Assembly (NCBI GenBank): GCA_001404055.1
Contig: CXTY01000014.1
Coordinates: 310,001-374,000 of the forward strand
From: Roseibium album
GTDB taxonomy: Bacteria; Pseudomonadota; Alphaproteobacteria; Rhizobiales; Stappiaceae
Direction: 5' to 3'
Length of the DNA stretch: 64,000 bases
In this document: piece after piece, positions 9,147-16,069 of the stretch
How the letters are laid out: every line of letters starts with the position of its first letter
How positions within the stretch are numbered: position 1 is the first letter of the stretch
Notes under the pieces: model-generated
What the model was told of the DNA's origin: nothing
The model's input: only the letters and a program-made list of their open reading frames with translations
The model's database searches: none
Program-made: the position numbers and the translations under genes

Positions 9147-10055
9147 ATGCGTTTGGGTATTGACTGGGGCGGAACAAAAATTGAAATCATCGCCCTTTCG
9201 AATGAAGGCGAAGAACTTTACCGGCAACGCATCAGCACACCACGTGACGACTATCGAGGTTGTCTTGACGTCGTAAGGCAACTGGTTGCCGAAGCCGAAA
9301 AAGAAACCGGTCAGGTCGGCACACTTGGTCTGGGCATTCCAGGATCGCTTTCCCCGAAGACAGGGCTCGTGAAAAACGCAAATTCCACTTGGATGAACGG
9401 TAAACCGCTGGACAAGGACCTGGAAGCGATTCTTGACCGAAAGGTGCGCATACAGAACGATGCGAATTGCCTTGCGGTGTCTGAAGCAACTGATGGTGCT
9501 GGTGCAGGTGCGCATCTGGTGCATGCAATCATAATTGGAACCGGAAGCGGTTCCGGGATTGCCATCGATGCAAAGGCGCACCTTGGCGCAAACGGCATTG
9601 GCGGCGAATGGGGTGGCATTACGGTACCCTGGTTGACGGCTGAGGAATATCCCGGACCAGACAGCTGGATCGGCCACAAGGGGGTGATTGACCGCTGGTG
9701 CTCCGGTACCGGATTTCAGCTCGACTACAAGGAAAGGGCAGGAAAGCTTCTCAAAGGCCACGAAATCATGGACCTGAAGCGCTCCGGCGATCCACTGGCA
9801 TGCAAAGTCTACGACGCCTATGTCAGCCGACTAGCCCGTTCCCTTGCCATGTGCGCCAATCTGCTGGATCCGGATGTTTTCGTTCTTGGGGGCGGCATGT
9901 CGAACATCATTGAATTGTATGACGATCTACCGTCGGCAATGGTGCCTTTCATATTCTCAGACACGTTTGAAACGCCTATTAGAAAAGCCCTTCACGGAGA
10001 TAGTTCAGGTGTCCGCGGTGCTGCCTGGTTGTGGGGTGGAAACGGAGCTTCCTGA
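9147..10055 (+). CDS. ROK-family sugar kinase without the usual zinc cysteines
   Basis: ROK kinases phosphorylate sugars such as fructose, glucose or N-acetyl sugars. This 302-residue protein shows the ATP-binding start MRLGIDWGGTKIEII, the catalytic-base segment RIQNDANCLAVSEA and GTGSGSGIAID. The normal CxCGxxGC zinc motif is replaced by DSWIGHKGVIDRWCSGTG, so the zinc ligands are lost. It follows the class II aldolase by one base; kinase plus aldolase suggests a short phosphorylation-and-cleavage route. The last codons lie in an inverted repeat (10046-10080). Confidence 0.88.
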   Translation: MRLGIDWGGTKIEIIALSNEGEELYRQRISTPRDDYRGCLDVVRQLVAEAEKETGQVGTLGLGIPGSLSPKTGLVKNANSTWMNGKPLDKDLEAILDRKVRIQNDANCLAVSEATDGAGAGAHLVHAIIIGTGSGSGIAIDAKAHLGANGIGGEWGGITVPWLTAEEYPGPDSWIGHKGVIDRWCSGTGFQLDYKERAGKLLKGHEIMDLKRSGDPLACKVYDAYVSRLARSLAMCANLLDPDVFVLGGGMSNIIELYDDLPSAMVPFIFSDTFETPIRKALHGDSSGVRGAAWLWGGNGAS

Positions 10056-10080
10056 GATCCGAAAAGCGCCTCAGGAAGCT
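10046..10080. terminator. 11-bp perfect inverted repeat at convergent gene ends
   Basis: AGCTTCCTGAG (10046-10056) and CTCAGGAAGCT (10070-10080) pair perfectly around a 13-base loop. The ROK stop codon (10053-10055) lies inside the left arm, and the DMT transporter stop lies eight bases to the right on the other strand. There is no T-run on either side, so this may be an end-processing or stability hairpin, not a classical intrinsic terminator. Confidence 0.5.
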
Positions 10081-10087
10081 GTTCAAG

Positions 10088-11074
10088 TCAAGCCCGTCTT
10101 CGGCCAAGCGTTACCAGGACGACACCAGCCCCGACTGAGGCAGCTGCAGCCAATTTGGCCAGGTTTGGAACTTCGTCGAAAACCAGAAAACCGAGTCCCA
10201 GGCCCACTACCGCAGCAACCGATCCGATCTGACTGAGATATACGGGACCGGCAGTTTGCTGCAGTCGGAAATAGAGGCCGTACTGGATCGTGAAGATCAG
10301 TGTTTGCCCGGTTAGTAGCCCAATGGCACCGACGGTCCAGCTTGCAGGCAAAACAGGGATGCCCAAAAGTGTTGTGAACACTGCGAGCGCTATAAAACCT
10401 GTCGCCATCATGCCAAGCGCAAGATCAATCGGTTTCGCGCCGACCGGCCACCTTATTGTTCTGTAGATGTTGCCGGTTGCCAGAAATACCGGAATGGACA
10501 ACGCAAACAAAGACCAGAGCGAGGCCTCGTCGGAAAGTTCAGAGCCCGACAGGGCTAGCAGAACACCACCGATCAGACCAAACACAACACCACTGCCCAT
10601 CATGAGCTGTAACCGCTCCAGGCGCAGAAGAACCGCGATGGCGTAGGTCAGGACAAGCGGAAACGCGAAACTCAGAGAAACGAACCCTGCCCCGACTTTG
10701 GGAGCTGCAACAACCGCAATCATGTTTGGCGCAATGAAAAGCAACCCGCTGACCGACAAATAGATTGCCAGACGTTTGCGATTGCCTTTCTCAAGCGAAG
10801 TTTCTTTTCCGCTATTTCGGAAAACCGTCCGGGTCACAACAAAAAGGCCCAGCGCTCCGCCGAGCACCGACCACTGTAGCAAGGCAAGCGGGTGCCAGCC
10901 GAAACTTGGCGCGGCTTTTGCGAAGATTGTTGAAACGGCAAGGAACCCGCCAACAACGAACAACAGAACAATTGGCTGTTCCAGCGCATTCTTTCCCAGA
11001 CCGCTCAAATATGGTGCCCCCTCGCCTGGCTTCTTTGCTTCCGTTTTAATTCCAGCGTTCAGCAATTCCGACAC
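10088..11074 (-). CDS. DMT-superfamily (EamA-type) transporter
   Basis: This 328-residue integral membrane protein has about ten hydrophobic helices arranged as two EamA-like repeats, for example the GGFLAVSTIFAKAAPSFGWH start of the first and LIFTIQYGLYFRLQQTAGPV in the last part. Members export amino acids, metabolites or drugs; the substrate here is unknown. It faces a MarR regulator across a 240-bp region with two perfect palindromes, so it is probably the regulated target. About 28 hydrophilic residues precede the first helix. Confidence 0.87.
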   Translation of the reverse strand: MSELLNAGIKTEAKKPGEGAPYLSGLGKNALEQPIVLLFVVGGFLAVSTIFAKAAPSFGWHPLALLQWSVLGGALGLFVVTRTVFRNSGKETSLEKGNRKRLAIYLSVSGLLFIAPNMIAVVAAPKVGAGFVSLSFAFPLVLTYAIAVLLRLERLQLMMGSGVVFGLIGGVLLALSGSELSDEASLWSLFALSIPVFLATGNIYRTIRWPVGAKPIDLALGMMATGFIALAVFTTLLGIPVLPASWTVGAIGLLTGQTLIFTIQYGLYFRLQQTAGPVYLSQIGSVAAVVGLGLGFLVFDEVPNLAKLAAAASVGAGVVLVTLGRRRA

Positions 11075-11139
11075 TAGACCGTCCTTTCATGTGTGGAGGA
11101 TATCCCTCCATCGAATTCGAAAAGACAGATAACATTTTT

Positions 11140-11157
11140 TATCTTGATTTCAAGATA
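11140..11157. promoter_or_regulatory. palindromic operator 1, probably for the MarR regulator
   Basis: TATCTTGA-TT-TCAAGATA is a perfect 8-bp inverted repeat with a two-base centre, between the start of the DMT transporter gene (11074) and the MarR gene (11318). It shares the TCAAGA/TCTTGA half-site with the next palindrome. Position and symmetry fit a MarR-type operator; binding is inferred. Confidence 0.65.
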
Positions 11158-11164
11158 CTTTATT

Positions 11165-11187
11165 TCAAGATTCTTGATGAATCTTGA
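11165..11187. promoter_or_regulatory. palindromic operator 2, probably for the MarR regulator
   Basis: TCAAGATTC and GAATCTTGA form a perfect 9-bp inverted repeat with five bases between them (TTGAT). The left half also makes a TCAAGA-T-TCTTGA palindrome. It lies seven bases from operator 1, so two dimers could bind side by side on one promoter region. Confidence 0.65.
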
Positions 11188-11317
11188 CATTTCCGGGCAG
11201 AACAGGAAAGTTCACGGTGTCGAAGCATTTGAAACACCAGTGATTTTCTGGACTTCCTGGTCACCGCACGCGGGTAACAAATGTAGAACCAGTCAACCAA
11301 CGCCGGAAACATTGAAC

Positions 11318-11893
11318 ATGGCTCGCTCTCCCAACGGTTCCAGCAAGGCGCCAGACAATCTATTTGGCGATCCTAAAGACCTACTGATCGACCGCGCCGA
11401 GCGCGCCAGAAGGCAATGGCAGAAAGAAATGCCTGAAGTTGCCGACGAACTCATACCAATGGTACTTCTTGGAAGATTAAATGAAGCGGCGCAGGTGATG
11501 AGCCGGGATTATCTGGTCCCAGCCTATGCTGAAATTGGACTCAAGACTGGTGAATTCGACGTGCTTGCCACGCTCGTCAGATCCGGCCCACCTTACAAGC
11601 TGACACCAACCGAACTTTACCGAAGCACCATGATGAGTTCCGGGGGGATGACGGCCCGGGTCGACAAGCTGGAAAGAGCAGATCTGGTCGAAAGATGCCC
11701 GCATCCCGAAGACAGGCGCGCCCTGACTGTCTGCCTCACAGAAAAGGGCCTGAAATTGATCAAAGACATGATCCCGGACTATGTGAAGGCACAACACCAG
11801 GCGATCAACGGACTTTCGAATGGCGAGCAATCACAATTGGCAAACCTTCTGGAAAAACTTATCAGGTCGGCCGCCGAGAAAAAAGCACTCTGA
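11318..11893 (+). CDS. MarR-family transcriptional regulator
   Basis: This is a 191-residue winged-helix regulator. The DNA-binding region runs from GEFDVLATLVRSGPPYKLTP through LYRSTMMSSGGMTARVDKLE (recognition helix) to the wing with HPEDRRALTVCLTEKG, the classic MarR signature D-R-R. The ATG at 11318 (MARSPNGSSKAP) is the likely start; the frame stays open to 11093 but that part covers the palindromes and promoter region. It is divergent from the DMT transporter. MarR proteins usually repress their divergent neighbour and respond to small aromatic or similar ligands. Confidence 0.9.
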   Translation: MARSPNGSSKAPDNLFGDPKDLLIDRAERARRQWQKEMPEVADELIPMVLLGRLNEAAQVMSRDYLVPAYAEIGLKTGEFDVLATLVRSGPPYKLTPTELYRSTMMSSGGMTARVDKLERADLVERCPHPEDRRALTVCLTEKGLKLIKDMIPDYVKAQHQAINGLSNGEQSQLANLLEKLIRSAAEKKAL

Positions 11894-11977
11894 ACACATC
11901 AATTTGCCTTGCCTTAGATGGTTCATCGAACCAATTTCCACGGTAACGCCGTTTTAGGCCTATTGGAAAGGACCGTC

Positions 11978-12742
11978 ATGTTCAAACATTTACTCACCCT
12001 CGCATTTTCACTGGTATTCAGCGCTTCGGTCGCCGCGCAAGAGGAGCTGCAGATCCGTGACATAGAAAAAGGGTCCGGAGAAGAAGCTAACGTCGGTGAG
12101 ACAGTCGTGGTGCATTACACCGGCTGGCTTATGGACGGCACCAAATTTGATTCCAGCGTCGACCGGGGCACGCCCTTCTCTTTCACCCTTGGTGAGCGCC
12201 GCGTCATTCCTGGCTGGGAAAAGGGCGTTGAAGGCATGCAGGTGGGTGGCAAACGCGAACTGATCATTCCACCGAGCATGGCCTATGGCGCTCAAGGTGC
12301 CGGTGGTGTTATCCCGCCAAATGCAACGTTAAAATTCGAGATTGAACTGCTTGATGTTAAAGCCAAGAAATTTTCTGACATCGGTAATGAAGCACTCAAA
12401 AACAAGCTGGCATCGGGTGCAACCGTGATCGATATCCGCCGTCCGGACGAATGGAAGGCAACTGGTGTGATCCCAGGCAGCCATCTTGCAACGTTCTTTG
12501 ACCCCGGCGGAAACGCCAGTCCGCTGTTCGCTGCAAAGCTTCAGAAACTCGTATCCGCTCCTGACCAGGAAGTCGTTTTCATTTGCCGGACCGGCAGACG
12601 TAGCGAAGCATTGTCGGAGTATCTGTCTGAAGAGGTAGGTTTTTCAAACGTTGCGAACGTTGAAGAAGGTATCCTCGGATGGATCCGAGACGGTGGAGAA
12701 GTTATCGAAGCAACCATGCCGGAAAATTGCTGGCTCTGCTGA
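11978..12742 (+). CDS. exported FKBP-type peptidyl-prolyl isomerase fused to a rhodanese domain
   Basis: The 254-residue protein begins with a signal peptide (MFKHLLTLAFSLVFSASVAA). Residues about 35-125 form an FKBP domain with VVHYTGWLMDGTKFDSS, GWEKGVEGMQVGGKR and the AYG...IPPNATL ending. A rhodanese-like domain follows (about 132-245) with the active-site loop ICRTGRRSEAL; the Cys is near residue 203. The protein ends in NCWLC, giving two more Cys. Prolyl isomerisation and a sulfur- or thiol-handling domain in one periplasmic protein is unusual. AAAGGA precedes the chosen ATG. Its stop lies six bases from the end of the convergent deaminase gene. Confidence 0.9.
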   Translation: MFKHLLTLAFSLVFSASVAAQEELQIRDIEKGSGEEANVGETVVVHYTGWLMDGTKFDSSVDRGTPFSFTLGERRVIPGWEKGVEGMQVGGKRELIIPPSMAYGAQGAGGVIPPNATLKFEIELLDVKAKKFSDIGNEALKNKLASGATVIDIRRPDEWKATGVIPGSHLATFFDPGGNASPLFAAKLQKLVSAPDQEVVFICRTGRRSEALSEYLSEEVGFSNVANVEEGILGWIRDGGEVIEATMPENCWLC

Positions 12743-12748
12743 CCCAGG

Positions 12749-14170
12749 CTAATTTCCCGAAGCCAATTCCAAGCTCAGCCTATTGTGGGTCTCAATTACT
12801 GGTCCCATGTCCATTGTGACAATCTGCCCATTCTCGACAACCACTTTTCCATGAATGACCGTGGTCTCAGCAGACTGCGGTGCACAGAATACAACGGCTG
12901 CGACCGGGTCGTGCAAACCGCCGGCAAATTGCAACGTATTCAGGTCAAGCGTGAAGAAATCTGCGCATTTTTCAGCTTCCAGGGATCCGATATCATCGCG
13001 CCCGAGAACTGACGCGCCGCCGAGCGTTGCAAGTTCCAACGCCTCCCGCGCAGTCATCCATTCACCAGCTCTGAGCGGATGTGCCAGCGGCAGCGCCGCA
13101 TGTTTACCCGGAGCATCTGGAGACTGCAGTCCTAGCTCCAGCCGAGCAAGCAACATCGCCTGCCGAACTTCCATCAACATGTTCGAACCGTCGTTGCTGG
13201 CAGAACCATCCACGCCAAGCCCAACTTTCACACCTGCAGCCATGTATTTCTTGACCGGTGCGATGCCGGACGCAAGCCGCATGTTTGAGCATGGGCAATG
13301 CGCAGCACCACAGCCCGAGTTGGCAAAAAGCTGGATTTCATTGTCGTCCACATGTATCGCGTGGGCATACCAGACATCAGGCCCGACCCAGTCCAAACCT
13401 TCCATCCATTCCACCGGCCGTTTGCCGAACCGTTCCAGCGTGTAGCGTTCTTCATCCAGCGTTTCGCATAGGTGTGTATGCAACATCACGCCTTTGTCGC
13501 GCGCAAGACGCGCACTCTCACGCAAAAGATTCTCGGAAACGGAAAACGGCGAACACGGTGCTACGACGACACGCGTCATCGCCCCGAGTGATGCGTCGTG
13601 AAATTCATCAATAACCCTGACGGTGTCCTTGAGGATGTCTTCTTCATTCTCGACGCAGTCATCCGGTGGAAGCCCGCCTTTGCTCTCACCAAGAGACATG
13701 GATCCCCGGCTCGCGTGGAACCTCACGCCGAGATCGCGTGCCGCCTCAATCTGGTAGTCGACCTTGTTGCCACTTTGAAAAAGATAGGTGTGATCGAATA
13801 CTGTTGTACATCCCGAAAGCGCCAGTTCGGCAAGCCCGACCAGGGTGCTTGCTCTCGAGGCTTCGGGACAGGTTTTTGCCCAGATCCGGTAATGCGCCTG
13901 GAGCCAGGGAAACAGATTGTTGTTTTGAGCTGCCGGCAGATTGCGGGTGAGTGTCTGGTTCAAATGGTGATGCGTGTTCACAAATCCGGGCAGGACAATT
14001 TGCCCGGATGCGTCAATGACCCTGTCCGCAGTTTCCGGAAGTTCGCTTGTATGCCCGACTTGCTTGATCAAGCCGTCTTCGGCATAAAGCCCGCTGCCTT
14101 GAATTTCTCGGCGCTGCCCGTCCATTGTGACGAGCATATCGGCATTTTTCAGAAGAAGTGTCCGGACCAT
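12749..14170 (-). CDS. 8-oxoguanine deaminase (amidohydrolase superfamily)
   Basis: This 473-residue amidohydrolase closely follows the 8-oxoguanine deaminase/AtzB-like group: RTLLLKNADMLVTMDGQRRE at the start, LPGFVNTHHHLNQTLTRNLP with the first metal His pair, HTHLCETLDEE with the third, and GLGVDGSASNDGSNML with the metal Asp. Such enzymes turn 8-oxoguanine into urate and ammonia. The start is set at ATG 14170; upstream in-frame residues are not homologous. A related triazine or guanine deaminase role is possible. It is convergent with the FKBP-rhodanese gene. Confidence 0.85.
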   Translation of the reverse strand: MVRTLLLKNADMLVTMDGQRREIQGSGLYAEDGLIKQVGHTSELPETADRVIDASGQIVLPGFVNTHHHLNQTLTRNLPAAQNNNLFPWLQAHYRIWAKTCPEASRASTLVGLAELALSGCTTVFDHTYLFQSGNKVDYQIEAARDLGVRFHASRGSMSLGESKGGLPPDDCVENEEDILKDTVRVIDEFHDASLGAMTRVVVAPCSPFSVSENLLRESARLARDKGVMLHTHLCETLDEERYTLERFGKRPVEWMEGLDWVGPDVWYAHAIHVDDNEIQLFANSGCGAAHCPCSNMRLASGIAPVKKYMAAGVKVGLGVDGSASNDGSNMLMEVRQAMLLARLELGLQSPDAPGKHAALPLAHPLRAGEWMTAREALELATLGGASVLGRDDIGSLEAEKCADFFTLDLNTLQFAGGLHDPVAAVVFCAPQSAETTVIHGKVVVENGQIVTMDMGPVIETHNRLSLELASGN

Positions 14171-14286
14171 TGACTGACTTTCGGCAGGAATCGTTCTGAG
14201 CTCAGAGACAAAACACAACCTAACCGTTCGAGCCACGCGACACCATGAGGTGAAAAACGAAAGTGTTTCAGGAATTTATTTGAAAT

Positions 14287-15687
14287 CTACTCTTCCAGAG
14301 GAGGCATCCTGTTCCATGCGTCCAGGGCAGCAATTTTGTAGGCTTCGGCCAGCGTTGGGTAATTGAAAGTATTTTCGACAAAATACTCAAGCGTGCCTTT
14401 GAGGTTCAGCACCGCCTGGCCGATATGAACCAGTTCGGTCGCTCCCTCCCCGACGATGTGACACCCCAGCAAGCGCCGTGTCTTGAGCGAAAAGATCATT
14501 TTCAGCATTCCGGTATCAAGCCCCATGATATGCCCACGGGAGGTTTCCCGAAACCGCGCGATTCCGCATTCGTAAGGTATTTCCCGTTCCTTGATTTCTT
14601 CTTCGGTCATGCCGATTGTCGAGATTTCCGGCACAGCATAGATCCCATAGGGGAAATATTCCGGCGGATCATAGGCTTGTTCACCAAGCGCATGACAGGC
14701 GGCAATACGCCCTTGTTCCATGGACGTGGAGGCAAGACTAGGGAAACCGATCACATCGCCGGCTGCAAAAATATGCGGCACATTGGTCTGAAAGGTCATC
14801 GGATCGACCTTAAGGCGACCCCGGTGGTCGACTTCCAGCCCGCAGGCATCAAGGTTCAAGGACGGTGTTGCACCCATCCGGCCTGCTGCAAACAGGATCA
14901 CGTTGGAACGAATACTGCGCCCGCCTGTCAGCGTGATTTCACAATCAGCAGGTCCGTGTTTTTTGATCGTCTGGACGGTCGCGCCGAACCGCAGTGCAAT
15001 GCCCCGGTCTCTGAGCTGATGAGTGAAATCTGCAATCAATTCCTTATCCAGGAAATCCAGCATCGTGTCTCGCGGTTCCACCAGCGTGACATGAACGTCG
15101 AGTGCAGAAAATATCGAAGCATATTCAACACCAATCACCCCGGCACCGATCACCGCGACGGACCTGGGAAGTTCGTTGAGCTCCAGGATTTCATCACTGT
15201 CGAGCACATACTCGCCGTCGAATGGCACATATTCCGGGCGAAAAGGCTTTGTGCCAACGGCGATGACGAAGTTGTCGCCAGTGAACTTGAGAACTTCTCC
15301 GGCTTCACCTTCCACTTCGATCTTATGTGGCTCGAGAAACCGGGCTTCACCGCGCATTGTATCAACCTTGTTGCGCGCAAACTGGTGTTCAAGCACCTCA
15401 ACTTCGTGATCGAGCGTGATGTGCAGGCGTGCACGCAGATCAGCGGCCGTGAGATCTTCTTTGACACGGTAGGACCGACCGTAAAAGCCGCGTTCCCGCC
15501 AACCCGTCAGGTTTAGAACCGTTTCGCGCAATGTCTTGGAGGGAATGGTGCCGGTGTGTACTGAAACACCACCAACCCTGCGACCACGCTCCACGACAAG
15601 CACGCTTCGGCCAAATTTTGCGGCCTGAATAGCAGCCCGCCGTCCTGCCGGCCCGCTGCCGATCACGATTAGTTCGTAGTGTTCCAT
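14287..15687 (-). CDS. sthA: soluble (Si-specific) NAD(P)+ transhydrogenase
   Basis: SthA moves hydride between NADPH and NAD+ in the cytoplasm and balances the two pools. The 466-residue flavoprotein has an FAD motif (VIGSGPAGRRAAIQAAK), an NAD motif (AVIGAGVIGVEYASIF) and a C-terminal dimer domain (NYPTLAEAYKIAALDA). The redox disulfide of lipoamide dehydrogenases is absent: GGVSVHTGTIPSKT stands where CxxxxC would be, as in SthA. The ATG at 15687 (MEHYELIVIG) is the family start. It is divergent from the trp leader region. Confidence 0.92.
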   Translation of the reverse strand: MEHYELIVIGSGPAGRRAAIQAAKFGRSVLVVERGRRVGGVSVHTGTIPSKTLRETVLNLTGWRERGFYGRSYRVKEDLTAADLRARLHITLDHEVEVLEHQFARNKVDTMRGEARFLEPHKIEVEGEAGEVLKFTGDNFVIAVGTKPFRPEYVPFDGEYVLDSDEILELNELPRSVAVIGAGVIGVEYASIFSALDVHVTLVEPRDTMLDFLDKELIADFTHQLRDRGIALRFGATVQTIKKHGPADCEITLTGGRSIRSNVILFAAGRMGATPSLNLDACGLEVDHRGRLKVDPMTFQTNVPHIFAAGDVIGFPSLASTSMEQGRIAACHALGEQAYDPPEYFPYGIYAVPEISTIGMTEEEIKEREIPYECGIARFRETSRGHIMGLDTGMLKMIFSLKTRRLLGCHIVGEGATELVHIGQAVLNLKGTLEYFVENTFNYPTLAEAYKIAALDAWNRMPPLEE

Positions 15688-15885
15688 ATGCCCCTGCACC
15701 CTATCCCGGGATTCTTGCAAACTTTAAACCACAACATGGCTGCAAATAAAACGTCATTACAGCGACGCGGAAGCATGAAATGCCGACTGCAACGATGGCA
15801 ATCCGGCAAGCACCACGCCCTTCAATTTGGTCCATCGTTTGATTTCTCATTGCCTCTCCCGTTCACTTCCGTTATGCATTTCCCC

Positions 15886-15933
15886 ATGAAGATTATCGTG
15901 AAAGCAGCATGGTGGTGGCGCGGCGCAAAATAG
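15886..15933 (+). CDS. trpL: trp operon leader peptide, Trp-Trp-Trp
   Basis: A 15-codon frame encodes MKIIVKAAWWWRGAK and ends in TAG at 15931. Three successive TGG codons (15910-15918) followed closely by pairing segments and a terminator are the hallmark of trp attenuation. It precedes trpE(G) by about 140 bases. In Sinorhizobium meliloti the equivalent leader also carries three Trp codons, the attenuated RNA (rnTrpL) acts in trans as an sRNA, and the peptide itself has regulatory activity; whether that holds here is inference. Confidence 0.93.
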   Translation: MKIIVKAAWWWRGAK

Positions 15934-16018
15934 GCGGCCAGCGATCAGTCATGCTCTGAACGGATCATAGATCAAACCAAAGGCCGCTGCGGGATACCGC
16001 TGGCGGCCTTGGTGTTTT
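15934..16018 (+). terminator. trp attenuator: antiterminator segments and intrinsic terminator
   Basis: CCAAAGGCCGC (15977-15987) pairs with GCGGCCTTGG (16003-16012), leaving one bulged A, and is followed by TGTTTT: an intrinsic terminator. The segment just after the leader stop can compete: GCGGCC at 15934-15939 matches the left arm GGCCGC, and GCCAGCG at 15937-15943 matches CGCTGGC at 15998-16004. Ribosome stalling at the Trp codons would decide which fold forms, controlling read-through to trpE(G). Confidence 0.88.
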
Positions 16019-16069
16019 ATAAGGCCGTCAACATTCCACTCGGCCACCAGAAACGGGAACTAAAAGACC

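Noticed and set aside
11093..11317. N-terminal extension of the MarR protein
   Set aside because: The extension would translate the palindromic operator region and has no MarR homology; the ATG at 11318 is the sensible start.
14425..15516. 363-codon open frame on the + strand opposite sthA
   Set aside because: The minus-strand SthA is complete and well conserved; the antisense frame is a GC-rich codon artefact.
15679..15933. 84-codon frame on the + strand ending at the trpL stop
   Set aside because: It is in frame with trpL but its upstream part lacks a ribosome site and overlaps the sthA start; the 15-codon trpL alone explains the signals.
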